Positions 1-8,958 are shown, counted from the first letter of the stretch. The stretch: 64,000 bases of DNA from JALORV01 sp963702595 (GCA_963702595.1 CAVPDC010000022.1:186001-250000), one strand, 5' to 3'. Notes: generated by a model from the letters alone, not told the origin. Made by a program: numbers and translations.

Positions 1-62
1 AGGAAGAAGTGCCACGCACGGTGGCGGTCGCTCCGGCGACCACGACACGGAGCACGCGATGA
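1..62 (+). CDS. C-terminal tail of the upstream gene, probably mrdA (penicillin-binding protein 2)
   Basis: The frame whose TGA stop (60-62) overlaps the rodA ATG is open back to the window edge and encodes an Ala/Thr/Pro/Arg-rich tail ending STR. Nothing in these 20 residues identifies a family. The call rests only on context: mrdA (PBP2, the transpeptidase partner of RodA) usually sits immediately upstream of rodA, and the ATGA overlap is typical of translationally coupled genes. Confidence 0.45.
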   Translation, partial: EEVPRTVAVAPATTTRSTR

Positions 63-1177
63 CGCAGGCATCGATCGCCCGCCGCGTCGGCATGATGGTC
101 CGGCCCTACGTCACGGTGTTCGACCCGGCGCTGCTCGCCATCGTCGGCTGCCTTGGCGTCATCGGGCTCGTGACCCTGTACTCCGCCGGCAACGACTTCC
201 CGTGGCGCGTCACGGACCAGTTGCGCAACTTTGGTGTCGCGCTGGCCATCATGCTCGTGATGGCCAATCTGTCGCCGCAGCTCCTGATGCGGCTCGCGGT
301 GCCGATCTATCTGGTCGGTGTCGGCCTGCTGGTGGCCACCGCGGTGGGCGGCGTGATCGTGAAGGGAGCGCAGCGCTGGCTCGACGTCGGCATCGGGCGC
401 ATCCAGCCGTCGGAAATCATGAAGCTCGGCTTGCCGCTGATGCTCGCGTGGTACTTCCACAAGCGCGAAGGCGGATTGCGTACGCTCGATTTCATCTTGG
501 CAGGCTTCATCGTGCTGGTGCCGGTCGCGCTGATCGCCAAGCAGCCGGATCTGGGCACGGCCCTGCTCGTGCTCGCCGCGGGCTCGTTCGTCATATTTTT
601 CGCCGGCCTGCCGTGGAAATGGCTCGCCGCGATGATCGTGGCCGGTATCGCGTCCTTGCCGCTGGCCTGGACCCTTATGCACGATTACCAGCGCGAACGC
701 GTCCTTACGCTGATCGATCCGTCGACCGATCCGCTGGGCAAGGGCTTTCACACGCTGCAGGCGATGATCGCGATCGGCTCGGGCGGCGTGTTCGGCAAGG
801 GCTGGATGCAGGGCACCCAGACCCATCTCGAGTTCATCCCCGAGCGAACGAGTGACTTCATTTTCGCGGTCTACTCCGAGGAGTTCGGGCTGGTCGGCAA
901 CGTGGTACTGCTGCTGCTGTTTGGCGCCCTCATCTGGCGGGCGCTGGCGATCGCGCTCAACGCGCCGACGCTGTTTGCCCGGTTGCTCGCCGCCGCCATC
1001 GGGCTCATCGTTTTCACCTACGCCTTCGTCAACATGGGGATGGTGAGCGGCATCCTGCCGGTCGTGGGCGTGCCCTTGCCCTTCATCAGCTACGGCGGCA
1101 CGGCGCTCGTCACGCTCGGCATGGCGTGCGGGATACTGATGTCGATATCGGCCAACCGCAAGCTGGTTCAGAGCTGA
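59..1177 (+). CDS. rodA: RodA, SEDS-family peptidoglycan glycosyltransferase (rod shape)
   Basis: RodA polymerises lipid II into glycan strands in the elongasome, partnered with PBP2, in the inner membrane. The 372-residue protein has about ten hydrophobic segments. It shows the family signatures KQPDLGTALL in the first half (containing the conserved catalytic Asp), SDFIFAVYSEEFG near residue 270, and a C-terminal PFISYGGTALV. Length matches the family (about 370). The ATG overlaps the preceding stop as ATGA, and the stop overlaps the rlpA ATG, so this is one transcription unit. FtsW is the main alternative, but the rlpA neighbour and short N-terminus favour RodA. Confidence 0.96.
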   Translation: MTQASIARRVGMMVRPYVTVFDPALLAIVGCLGVIGLVTLYSAGNDFPWRVTDQLRNFGVALAIMLVMANLSPQLLMRLAVPIYLVGVGLLVATAVGGVIVKGAQRWLDVGIGRIQPSEIMKLGLPLMLAWYFHKREGGLRTLDFILAGFIVLVPVALIAKQPDLGTALLVLAAGSFVIFFAGLPWKWLAAMIVAGIASLPLAWTLMHDYQRERVLTLIDPSTDPLGKGFHTLQAMIAIGSGGVFGKGWMQGTQTHLEFIPERTSDFIFAVYSEEFGLVGNVVLLLLFGALIWRALAIALNAPTLFARLLAAAIGLIVFTYAFVNMGMVSGILPVVGVPLPFISYGGTALVTLGMACGILMSISANRKLVQS

Positions 1178-2190
1178 TGTCAGCCAGCGCGCGCCCGCTG
1201 CTGGCCGCCGCTCTTGCCTTGCTGCTCGCCGCCTGCGGCACGACGCCATCGAAGAAGAGTGTCTATTACCAGGACGACGGGCCGCCGGATCGGGTGCCGG
1301 CTGATGTCGCCGCGATTCCCGATGCCGTGCCTCGCGTCGAGCCGCCGCACCGGGGGTCCACCAAGCCGTACACGGCGCTCGGTCGCACGTACACGCCGTT
1401 GAGCGGCGACGTGCCGTTTTCCCAGCGCGGCATGGCCTCGTGGTACGGACGCCAGTTCCACGGCAATCGGACGGCGAACGGCGAAATCTACGACATGCTC
1501 GGCATGACAGCAGCACATCCGATATTGCCGCTGCCGAGCTATGTCAGAGTGACCAATGTGCGCAACGGCCGCAGTGTCGTCGTGAGGGTCAACGACCGGG
1601 GTCCGTTCAAGCATGATCGCGTCATCGATTTGTCCTATGCGGCCGCCGCCAAGCTCGGGATCGCGGCCGCCGGCACGGGCGAAGTCGAGATCGAGCGCAT
1701 CACGACGGCCCAGATTGCGAGTGGCAACTTCCGACGCGGCGGACCTGACCCGTCGTCTACCCTGGCCGCGGCGTCGTCGCCGGCAGTCAAGCCCCGTGCG
1801 AGTGCGCCGCTCCAGCCGAGCCCACCGGTTTCTGCTTCGCTCGCCGTTGCGGCTGCGAATGACGCAGCGGGCGAGACGCTGGCCCCCGCCCCGTCACCCG
1901 AGTTGCCGCGAGCAACATCCATGACGACGGAGCAGGCGCGTGGCTGGTCCGTGCAACTCGGCGCGTTTGCGCAGGAGTCCAACGCAGACGCGCTGGCCGG
2001 GCGCACGGCGGCCTTGCTCGCCTTCGTTGACACTGCCGAGGCAATCCCCGTGCGTGCGCCGCGGGTCGAGCGCGACGGCGGCGTGTTCCGCGTGCTTGTC
2101 GGAACGATGTCGGATCGCGATTCCGCACTGTCCCTGGCGCGCGAACTCGAGCGACTTCTCGAACGTCCGACGACGATTCTGCTGCGCTGA
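1177..2190 (+). CDS. rlpA: RlpA, septal ring lytic transglycosylase lipoprotein with SPOR domain
   Basis: RlpA cleaves naked glycan strands at the septum and is an outer-membrane lipoprotein. I chose the ATG at 1177, which overlaps the rodA stop, because it gives a proper lipoprotein signal with lipobox LLAAC (Cys20). A start at 1126 would put 17 odd residues in front. The double-psi beta-barrel domain spans about residues 85-180 (GMASWYG, RTANGEIYD, NDRGPF), followed by a Pro/Ala-rich linker. A SPOR domain occupies roughly residues 260-337 (WSVQLGAFAQ) and binds denuded glycan. Total 337 residues, normal for the family. Confidence 0.95.
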   Translation: MSASARPLLAAALALLLAACGTTPSKKSVYYQDDGPPDRVPADVAAIPDAVPRVEPPHRGSTKPYTALGRTYTPLSGDVPFSQRGMASWYGRQFHGNRTANGEIYDMLGMTAAHPILPLPSYVRVTNVRNGRSVVVRVNDRGPFKHDRVIDLSYAAAAKLGIAAAGTGEVEIERITTAQIASGNFRRGGPDPSSTLAAASSPAVKPRASAPLQPSPPVSASLAVAAANDAAGETLAPAPSPELPRATSMTTEQARGWSVQLGAFAQESNADALAGRTAALLAFVDTAEAIPVRAPRVERDGGVFRVLVGTMSDRDSALSLARELERLLERPTTILLR

Positions 2191-2262
2191 AGGAATGGCC
2201 TTGGCTAGTGCTGCGGCCGCCGGCTCGCGGCGCACTCCGGCGCACTCGCAGGATGCGGGACC

Positions 2263-3147
2263 TCAGCGTGGCGTGCGCTCGCCCCTGGGTGCGGCTCCAC
2301 GACGCAGAGCCAGCGCAGCTTCGTAGACAGTCTCGCGCGCCACGCCGGTCATCTGGCTGACGACCGCCGCAGCGCGGGCGGGCGGCAGTTCCTCCAGCAG
2401 CACTTCGAGCCACCCACGAGCCGCGTCGTCGAGCGCGTGGGCGGTGACTGCGGGGGCTGCATCGACGATCACGACGTACTCGCCGCGTTCCTCGGCAGCC
2501 AGTTCGGCCAGCGCGCCTGCCGCGTGCGCAGAGATCGACTCGAATTTCTTCGTGAGTTCGCGCGCGATGACGACACGGCGGTCGGCGGCCAGCAGCTCGG
2601 CAAGCAGCGCCAGCAGAGCGCGGATGCGGTGCGGAGCCTCGAACAGGACGCTGGCCTCGGGATCCGCCGCGATGCTGCGCAGTTGTCGCTCGCGCTCGCG
2701 AGCGACGGTCGGCAGGAATCCGATATGGCGGAAGCGACCCTCCCCGAGGCCCGCCGCGGAGACGGCTGCCGCCGTGCTCGAAACGCCCGGAATCGGGATC
2801 ACGCGACGCCCGGCGTCGAGCGCGGCGCGCACGATCAGCGCGCCGGGGTCCGAGATGCCCGGAGTTCCTGCGTCCGTGACCAGCGCGATGCGCTGGCCTG
2901 CGTGCAGTCGCTCCACGAGGGTGCCCGACAGGCGTCGCTCGTTGTGCTGGTGCGCCGCCACGAGCGGCGTGCCGATGCCATAGCGGGCCAGCAGCGGTGC
3001 CGTGACCCGCGTGTCCTCGGCCGCCACCGCGTCGACGCGCGCCAGCACCCACAGTGCGCGCAGCGTGATGTCAGCAGCATTGCCGATAGGCAAGCCAACT
3101 ACATACAATGCCCCAGCCGGCAATTCCTGCTCGGCCAGCCCCGCCAT
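2263..3147 (-). CDS. rsmI: RsmI, 16S rRNA (cytidine1402-2'-O)-methyltransferase
   Basis: RsmI methylates the ribose of C1402 in the ribosomal decoding centre using SAM. The protein has the tetrapyrrole-methylase fold: an N-terminal LYVVGLPIGN, AAEDTRVTAPLL, the SAM-binding TDAGTPGISDPG and an EAPHRI motif in the second half. From the ATG at 3147 the product is 294 residues, close to the usual 280-290. A second in-frame ATG at 3189 would add 14 residues and overlap the divergent gene by 2 bp. In E. coli rsmI (yraL) lies divergently next to lpoA-yraN-dolP, and the same arrangement is seen here. Confidence 0.93.
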   Translation of the reverse strand: MAGLAEQELPAGALYVVGLPIGNAADITLRALWVLARVDAVAAEDTRVTAPLLARYGIGTPLVAAHQHNERRLSGTLVERLHAGQRIALVTDAGTPGISDPGALIVRAALDAGRRVIPIPGVSSTAAAVSAAGLGEGRFRHIGFLPTVARERERQLRSIAADPEASVLFEAPHRIRALLALLAELLAADRRVVIARELTKKFESISAHAAGALAELAAEERGEYVVIVDAAPAVTAHALDDAARGWLEVLLEELPPARAAAVVSQMTGVARETVYEAALALRRGAAPRGERTPR

Positions 3148-3187
3148 GACGGTCAGGCCGTCGAGCCGTGGTTGATCACGCGGATCC

Positions 3188-4315
3188 ATGGACCGTCCAA
3201 TGCGCCTGCGTTCTCGGTTGCGCGTCCTGCTGCTGGCGGCAAGTGTCGCATGTGGGGCGCACGCCCAGCCGACCAGCACGGCGACGCCGCCGTCGGCCGA
3301 GGCCATGGCCCGGCCGGCGGTCGTGCTGCTGCTGCCGGCGCAATCGACTGGATTCGCCCGGCCGGCTGAGGCGCTGCGGCTCGGCTTCTTCGCGGCGCAC
3401 CGGGCCTCCGGCGAGACGGTCACGCTCCAGGTGGTCGAGATCGACGACAGCTCCGAGCAACTCGCAACGGCCCTGACATCGGCGCGCGAGCGCGGCGTCG
3501 GCGTCGTCGTCGGCCCCTTGCCGCGCGCCGCGGTGAACGATGTCGTCGAAGGTCGACGAGTCGCGACGCCCCTGGTCGCATTGAATTTCCCGGAGTTCGA
3601 AAACGGCGCGTCGCCCGACATGCTGGCGGTTGCGTTGTCGCTGGAGGTCGAAGCGCAGCGTATCGTGAAGATTGCGTTGTCCGAGTTCGTCGGCACACGT
3701 CGCGCCGATGCACGCCCCCGCGTTGCGGTCGTATCCACCCCCGGAAGTCTCGAACGCAGGATCGCGCAGGCTTACGTAAGCGCCTTGCGGGCCGCCGGGG
3801 ACGTTCCGGTCCAGGTCGAGTGGACTCCCGAAACGACGGCGCGTGCCGCGGCTCTGCTGGCGGCGCCGACGCTGGAGGCGGTGTTCCTGGCCGTGACGGC
3901 GCGGGATGCGGCTCTGCTGCGGGGGATGATCCCGCGCGAGGCGCAGGTCTTCGGGACCTCGATGCTGTATGCCGGAGATCCGCGCAGTTCACCGACCGCA
4001 GCCTCGCTCGCGCACGACCTCGACGGCGTGCGTTTCACCGACATGCCCTGGCTGCTGCAGCCTGATCATCCCGCTGTCATGGTCTATCCGGCCCCATCGA
4101 TCCCTCTATCCACCGAGTTGAGCCGGCTCTACGCACTGGGCATCGATGCCTACCGGATCGCCGTCGTCTGGATGAAGGGCGAACGCCGCTTTGAACTCGA
4201 CGGAGTGACAGGTCGCCTGCAGATCGACCGCAACCAGTCGCTGCGTGTCGAGCGCACTCCGCTGCTGGCCATCTACCGGGACGGCAGGGTGGAACGCGTC
4301 GAGATCGCGCGCTGA
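3188..4315 (+). CDS. LpoA/LppC-like periplasmic protein, short form (putative PBP activator)
   Basis: Position between rsmI and yraN matches E. coli lpoA, an outer-membrane activator of PBP1A. The 375-residue protein has an N-terminal signal peptide (cleavage near GAHA-QP) and then a type-I periplasmic-binding-protein-like fold: VVLLLPAQSTGFARPA, VVVGPLPRAAV and VFLAVTARDAALLRG. That resembles only the C-terminal half of E. coli LpoA (678 residues); the TPR-like N-terminal half is missing. I see no lipobox, so it may be soluble or membrane-anchored. The ATG at 3200 (MRLRSRL) is an equally plausible start. The PBP-activator role is inferred from context and fold only. Confidence 0.78.
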   Translation: MDRPMRLRSRLRVLLLAASVACGAHAQPTSTATPPSAEAMARPAVVLLLPAQSTGFARPAEALRLGFFAAHRASGETVTLQVVEIDDSSEQLATALTSARERGVGVVVGPLPRAAVNDVVEGRRVATPLVALNFPEFENGASPDMLAVALSLEVEAQRIVKIALSEFVGTRRADARPRVAVVSTPGSLERRIAQAYVSALRAAGDVPVQVEWTPETTARAAALLAAPTLEAVFLAVTARDAALLRGMIPREAQVFGTSMLYAGDPRSSPTAASLAHDLDGVRFTDMPWLLQPDHPAVMVYPAPSIPLSTELSRLYALGIDAYRIAVVWMKGERRFELDGVTGRLQIDRNQSLRVERTPLLAIYRDGRVERVEIAR

Positions 4316-4710
4316 TGGCGGCTGCGGCTCCCCGCGCGCGCCGGCTTACCGGCCTGCGCACTCCGAAGCAGCGCGCGGGCGACGCTGCCGAAGACGCCGC
4401 CGCCCGCCACCTGGCGGACCACGGATGCACGCTGATCGATCGCAATGTCCGCTATCCCGAAGGCGAACTGGATCTCATCGCGCGGGAACGCGAGCTGATC
4501 GTGTTTGTCGAAGTGCGTATGAGGCGCAGCAGCGCGTTCGGCGGCGCGGCCGCCAGCGTCGACCGCCACAAGCAGAAGCGGCTCATGCGCGCCGCGCAGC
4601 ACTGGCTGCTCGCGCGTTACGGCGAACGCTGGCCCGCATGCCGCTTTGACGTAGTCACTATTGCTGGCGATGGCACAATCGATTGGATCCGCGACGCCTT
4701 CGCGGCATGA
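4315..4710 (+). CDS. yraN: YraN family protein (UPF0102), predicted endonuclease-like
   Basis: Small 131-residue protein of the YraN/UPF0102 family, which has a restriction-endonuclease-like fold and no firmly established role. Visible signatures are GDAAEDAAARHLADHG near the N-terminus, the nuclease-type core EGELDLIARE followed by VFVEVRMR, and KQKRLMRAAQHWL. The ATG overlaps the stop of the LpoA-like gene (TGATG), so the two are probably translated together. In E. coli diaA lies between yraN and dolP; here it is absent and the BON lipoprotein gene follows directly. Confidence 0.92.
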   Translation: MAAAAPRARRLTGLRTPKQRAGDAAEDAAARHLADHGCTLIDRNVRYPEGELDLIARERELIVFVEVRMRRSSAFGGAAASVDRHKQKRLMRAAQHWLLARYGERWPACRFDVVTIAGDGTIDWIRDAFAA

Positions 4711-4724
4711 TTCTTGGAGTCCTG

Positions 4725-5408
4725 ATGAAACAATGGATAGCTCGCCTGGCCGGCGGTGCGCTCGCGGCCTCACTCACGCTGACGGGCTGCGCGCCGATCG
4801 TCGTGGCCGCGGTGGTTGCAGGAACCGCGCTGGTGGTTACAGACCGCCGAACGACGGGAGCCCAGGTCGATGATCAGACCATACAGCTTCGCCTGGCCAA
4901 TGAACTGAGCGCTGCGTTCAAGGATCAGCCCGTCCACATTGCGGTCAACAGCTTCGATCACCGCGTTCTTCTGACGGGCGAGGTGCCGACCGAGGCCGCC
5001 AAGACCAAGGCCGGCGAGATCGCTGCCGCCTCTCTGAACGTGCGGGCAGTCGTCAATGAACTTGCGATCGCGCCGCCGTCGTCGCTGTCGGACCGGACGT
5101 CTGACGCCGCACTCGCGACCAAGGTGCGAGGCGCGTTCATCAATACCAGGGAGATCTCGTTCAACTCGATCGAAATCGTCGTTGAACGACAGATCGTGTA
5201 CCTGCTGGGCTATGTCACCGATCGCGAAGGCCAGGTGGCGGCGCTGGTGGCCAGCAAGGTGTCGGGCGTGAAGCAGGTCGTGAAGGTGTTCGAGTACGCG
5301 ACTCAGGAGGAGGTCGATCGCCGGCGGACGGTGGGAGGTAGTTCTGCGCCGGCGGCTGCGCCTGCCGCAACTCCGGCCGCGCCGGCCACGACGCCGCCGG
5401 CCAAGTAG
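4725..5408 (+). CDS. dolP: DolP/YraP-like BON-domain outer-membrane lipoprotein
   Basis: Lipoprotein with two BON domains. In E. coli DolP binds phospholipid, locates to division sites and supports outer-membrane integrity. The ATG at 4725 is preceded by TTGGAGT and gives a lipoprotein signal with lipobox LTGC (Cys22). BON1 covers about residues 45-115 (IQLRLANELS, VLLTGEVPTE), and BON2 about 120-190 (ATKVRGAFI, VYLLGYVTDREG, KVFEYATQEE). The tail is an Ala/Pro/Thr-rich low-complexity stretch after residue 200. Length 227, slightly longer than E. coli DolP (191) because of this tail. It is the last gene of the block and ends in TAG. Confidence 0.92.
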   Translation: MKQWIARLAGGALAASLTLTGCAPIVVAAVVAGTALVVTDRRTTGAQVDDQTIQLRLANELSAAFKDQPVHIAVNSFDHRVLLTGEVPTEAAKTKAGEIAAASLNVRAVVNELAIAPPSSLSDRTSDAALATKVRGAFINTREISFNSIEIVVERQIVYLLGYVTDREGQVAALVASKVSGVKQVVKVFEYATQEEVDRRRTVGGSSAPAAAPAATPAAPATTPPAK

Positions 5409-5472
5409 CTCGGCAGCGCTTCGCGGGTCGCGCATTCGAACATCCTTGACTGCCCGCTCACGGCGCGGGGCC

Positions 5473-5506
5473 GCCCACTTTCTTTTCTTCGCCAAAGAAA
5501 GTGGGC
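5473..5506. repeat. Extragenic hairpin: 13-bp perfect inverted repeat with 8-nt loop
   Basis: Arms GCCCACTTTCTTT (5473-5485) and AAAGAAAGTGGGC (5494-5506) are exact complements around a TCTTCGCC loop. It lies 65 bp past the dolP stop and could act as a transcription terminator for dolP, though no T-run follows. From memory, similar hairpins recur between genes in beta- and gammaproteobacterial genomes, which would make it a member of a dispersed extragenic repeat family. I see no second copy in this window. Confidence 0.7.
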
Positions 5507-5813
5507 AAAGAGAGGTGACCGCACGAGACCGGCCTCCGCTAATGCTCCGGCTTACCTAGCGCTGCGGGTCGTCAGCTGGCCCGCGCGAAACTCGCTCCCT
5601 GCAGTCGCGCAAACAGCGCGCCCGGCACTGCCCCGCCGCCACCCCGCACCGCGGCGGCGTCCCTGAACGGATTCACCACCTGCCCAATGAACTGGCCAGG
5701 GACGACGCCTTTGGGGTTCTGCCCTCGAAGGCACCGCGCAGCGGCACATGTCCCGCGTTGCCGCTCCAGTTAACCATCGGCATCTGCAAGGTGATCAACG
5801 GTCACTTCAGCCG
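5507..5813. other. Gene-free stretch with no supported coding sequence
   Basis: About 300 bp between the hairpin and the lemA promoter. Short open frames exist on both strands but none has a ribosome binding site, a plausible start or protein-like composition. The sequence directly following the hairpin may be the continuation of the same dispersed extragenic repeat; that is a guess. No tRNA or other structured RNA was recognised. Confidence 0.5.
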
Positions 5814-5841
5814 TTGCGTCGTGGGCCCCTTGACTTATAGT
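5814..5841 (+). promoter_or_regulatory. Probable sigma-70 promoter for lemA
   Basis: TTGCGT at 5814-5819 and TATAGT at 5836-5841 are separated by 16 bp, a good vegetative promoter match. It would start transcription near 5848, giving a leader of about 55 nt before the lemA ATG at 5904. Confidence 0.55.
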
Positions 5842-5903
5842 GCGCCGCTCCCGATGTGCCGACCGGCACGTCGGCGGCGGGAACGTTCCTGACGGGAGGC
5901 AAG

Positions 5904-6491
5904 ATGGGCTGGATTGTCATTCTGGTCATTGTCGCGGTGGCCGTGTTCTGGGTGGTCGGTGCCTACAACCGGCTGGTGAGCCTGCGCAACAAGTTCAAGA
6001 ATGCATTCGCGCAGATCGATGTTCAGCTCAAGCGCCGCTACGACCTGATTCCAAACCTGGTCGAGACCGCCAAGGGCTACATGAAACACGAGCGCGAGAC
6101 CCTGGAAAGGGTGATCAGCGCCCGCAACTCCGCCGTCACGGCCAACGCGGCGGCGGCGGCCGATCCCGGCAGCGCCAATGCGATGCAGGGACTGATCGCT
6201 GCCGAAGGTGCCCTGTCGGGCGCGCTGTCGCGCCTGTTCGCGCTGGTCGAGGCCTATCCGGACCTCAAGGCCAACCAGAACATGATGCAACTCACCGAGG
6301 AACTGACGGGCACCGAGAACAAGATCTCGTTCGCACGCCAGGCCTTTAACGACTCGGTGATGACGTACAACACCGCGTCGCAGCAGTTCCCGACGAACGT
6401 CATCGCCGGCATGTTCTCCTTCGCGCCGGCCGAACTGCTGCAGGCGACCGAAGGCGAAGAAGAGCGCAAGCCGGTCCGCGTCCAGTTCTGA
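5904..6491 (+). CDS. lemA: LemA family membrane-anchored coiled-coil protein
   Basis: LemA proteins are anchored by one N-terminal helix with an extended helical domain outside; their molecular role is not settled. The ATG at 5904 follows GGGAGG at a good distance and yields 195 residues. Residues 3-22 form the membrane segment, followed directly by the family signature YNRLVSLRNKFKNAFAQ and RRYDLIPNLVETAKGY. The helical body runs to TNVIAGMFSF near the C-terminus. The downstream M48 protease gene is the usual LemA companion and the two probably form an operon (67 bp apart). Confidence 0.94.
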   Translation: MGWIVILVIVAVAVFWVVGAYNRLVSLRNKFKNAFAQIDVQLKRRYDLIPNLVETAKGYMKHERETLERVISARNSAVTANAAAAADPGSANAMQGLIAAEGALSGALSRLFALVEAYPDLKANQNMMQLTEELTGTENKISFARQAFNDSVMTYNTASQQFPTNVIAGMFSFAPAELLQATEGEEERKPVRVQF

Positions 6492-6558
6492 CCACGCGGC
6501 CTGACGGGCCCGGGCTCGGCTGGCGGGCCCGCGGGCCAGTGCCCATGGCGCTCGCACG

Positions 6559-8583
6559 ATGAACTTCTTCGAACACCAGGAGGCCGCCCGGCGCAACAGC
6601 CGGCGCCTCGTCGTGCTGTTCGCTCTGGCTGTGGTCGCGATTGTCATCGCAGTCAACGTCGCGGCGACCGTGCTGTTCCATACGTTGTCGGCCCCGGTTG
6701 GCCTGCGGTGGCATTCCGGCGTGCTGCCGAACGGCTTCTATTTCACCAACACCGTAGTCGTCCTGGGCCTGATCTTCGGCGGGACGCTGCTCGAGATGAA
6801 CCGCCTGAAGGCGGGTGGTGTCGCGGTGGCGCAGATGGTGGGCGCACGCGAAGTCGACACTTCGACGCGTGACCTGCTCGACCGGCGACTGGTCAACATC
6901 GTCGAGGAGATGGCGATTGCCTCGGGCGTGCCGATGCCGCGAGTGTTCGTCATGGACGCCGAAACTTCGATCAATGCCTTTGCCGCCGGGCACTCGATCG
7001 ACGATGCGATCGTTGCCGTCACGCGCGGCACGCTTACACGACTGAGCCGCGACGAACTGCAGGGCGTCATCGCGCACGAGTTCTCGCACATCCTCAATGG
7101 CGACATGCGGCTCAACCTGCGGCTGATCGGCGTGCTCTACGGCCTGCTGATCGTCGCGCTGGCCGGGCGCTTCCTGCTCGAACTCGGCGGCCGCAGCCGC
7201 AGTGGAGGCGACCGCAGCAGCGGCAGCGCGATTGCGGTCCTGGTCGCGGCCGGCCTGGCGTTATGGGTGCTTGGCTATATCGGCGTGTTCTTCGGCCGGC
7301 TCATCAAGGCGGGCGTATCGCGCCAGCGCGAATTCCTGGCCGATGCCAGCGCCGTGCAGTTCACTCGGAATCCGGAGGGCATCGGCGGAGCACTGCGCAA
7401 GATCGCGGGCCTCGGTGAGGCGTCCGGTCTTGGCTCGAGGATCGATCATCCGCAGGCTGAGTCGCTCTCGCACCTGTTCCTGGGCGCCGCACGGCCTAGC
7501 TTCGTGCGTGGCATTTTCGCGACCCATCCGCCGATGGATGAGCGCTTGCGTCGGATCTATGGCCGGGCCGTCGGCGCTATGCCGGCGCCCGAGAATGCCG
7601 TGGCACTCGCACTCGGCGGCCTCGAGCCGACGCAGGAATCGACACGGCCGCGCTCGCCGATACAGTATGTGCCGTCGGCTAGTTTGGCCGCGGCGGCGCT
7701 GACTGCCGAAGCGCTGCCCGATCGCACCAGCCCGGTCGCCGGCCTGATGGCCGCCGGCACGGCCGCTGCCGCCAACGTGGCAGCAGAGATTGGAACCGTG
7801 CGGCCGCCGCGTCATCGGGACTTCGCGCTCGACGAAGCTCAGCGCGCGCTGGTCGAGACATTGCGGCGTGCAGCCAGCGATGGCATGGGTGCTCAGCTTC
7901 TCGCGCTGGCCATGCTGGTCGACAAGGACCAGGAACTGCGCGGGCAGCAACGGGCGCTGATCGCAGAGGTCTTCGGCGCCGAAGCAGCGGCGCTTGCCGA
8001 CGGCTACCATGAGCAGATCCAGCTTCTGCCGCCGGGCGCGCGGCAGCCGCTGGTGGATGTCGCCATGCCGGCACTGCGCAAGCTGCCGACTGAAACGCGG
8101 TCGTTGCTGTTGCGCACCGCGCACCTCCTGATCGCTGCCGATGGCCGCGTGACGGTGCCCGAGTTTCTGCTGTTCACGATACTGAAGCGGCGCTTGGGTC
8201 CCGATGCCGGTCGCGCGGTACCGGTACGCTTTGCGGAGCTTTCGCCGGTGTCACGCGAAGTTGGCCTGATGCTGTCGCTGGTCGCCGCCGTGCGCGCGCC
8301 GGAGCACGCCGAACATGCGTTCAACGCCGGCGCCGTTACGCTGCGCGGCGTCGAACTGAACCTGGTCGAAGCAGGCGATATCCGCCTCGACGCTGTTTCG
8401 GCGGCGCTGGATCAGCTCAATCAACTGGCGCCGCTCATCAAGCCCCAGTTGATCAAGGCCGCGACCGCCGTCGCCTTCGTGGATGACGAGACGAACTGGA
8501 GATCGGCAACGAGCCTGCGGATGATCTGTTCGGCGCTCGACGCACCGCTGCCGCCGCAGGTGCTCGTGGCCGAAGCCGGCTGA
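6559..8583 (+). CDS. M48 family zinc metalloprotease with long C-terminal extension
   Basis: Membrane-embedded peptidase related to HtpX. Two N-terminal membrane segments lie near residues 15-40 and 58-78. The zinc site is HEFSH (His173, Glu174, His177), with a probable third ligand Glu258 in REFLADASAVQF. Two further hydrophobic segments lie between them, as in HtpX. HtpX is about 290 residues; this protein is 674, with a C-terminal region of some 330 residues that is mostly helical and has no recognisable motif. The LemA-M48 pairing is common. Substrates are unknown; membrane-protein quality control is an inference from family. Confidence 0.9.
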   Translation: MNFFEHQEAARRNSRRLVVLFALAVVAIVIAVNVAATVLFHTLSAPVGLRWHSGVLPNGFYFTNTVVVLGLIFGGTLLEMNRLKAGGVAVAQMVGAREVDTSTRDLLDRRLVNIVEEMAIASGVPMPRVFVMDAETSINAFAAGHSIDDAIVAVTRGTLTRLSRDELQGVIAHEFSHILNGDMRLNLRLIGVLYGLLIVALAGRFLLELGGRSRSGGDRSSGSAIAVLVAAGLALWVLGYIGVFFGRLIKAGVSRQREFLADASAVQFTRNPEGIGGALRKIAGLGEASGLGSRIDHPQAESLSHLFLGAARPSFVRGIFATHPPMDERLRRIYGRAVGAMPAPENAVALALGGLEPTQESTRPRSPIQYVPSASLAAAALTAEALPDRTSPVAGLMAAGTAAAANVAAEIGTVRPPRHRDFALDEAQRALVETLRRAASDGMGAQLLALAMLVDKDQELRGQQRALIAEVFGAEAAALADGYHEQIQLLPPGARQPLVDVAMPALRKLPTETRSLLLRTAHLLIAADGRVTVPEFLLFTILKRRLGPDAGRAVPVRFAELSPVSREVGLMLSLVAAVRAPEHAEHAFNAGAVTLRGVELNLVEAGDIRLDAVSAALDQLNQLAPLIKPQLIKAATAVAFVDDETNWRSATSLRMICSALDAPLPPQVLVAEAG

Positions 8584-8611
8584 TGCTTGCGCCGCCGGCG
8601 GCACAGGATCT

Positions 8612-8872
8612 CTAGCGCCAGACTTCTCCGAGCGCCACGGCCACGCCGGCGATCAGCGCGACAACGCCCAGGGCGATGGCGCCCGTGCGCAGCGCACGCA
8701 GCCCCTCGGAGCCGTCGCGCGTGAAGGCGAATCCGATCAGCGGCAAAACCACCGCCAGCACCAGCGCCGTAACGGCGATTTTCAGCGAGAGTTCCTGCCA
8801 GGGAAGCATCGTGTCGCTCAACGGTGAGAATGTTGACCGAGGGTCGGCCGCATTCACGCGAGCGTAGTGCAT
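8612..8872 (-). CDS. Small hypothetical membrane protein (two helices)
   Basis: An 86-residue frame from ATG 8872, or 65 residues from ATG 8809. The part from residue 22 onward contains two clear hydrophobic helices (LKIAVTALVLAVVLPLIGF and AIALGVVALIAGVAVAL) separated by a charged loop. It lies downstream of lipA on the same strand and converges with the protease gene, whose stop is 28 bp away. No family was recognised. The helices are well formed, which supports expression, but the start is uncertain. Confidence 0.5.
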   Translation of the reverse strand: MHYARVNAADPRSTFSPLSDTMLPWQELSLKIAVTALVLAVVLPLIGFAFTRDGSEGLRALRTGAIALGVVALIAGVAVALGEVWR

Positions 8873-8958
8873 GAGGCGCCGCACGCGCCAGCCGTCGGAG
8901 CCGTGAAAAGTGGTCACTACAGCCGTCAATTCGGCAAGCCTGGCGGCAGGCGGTGCAC

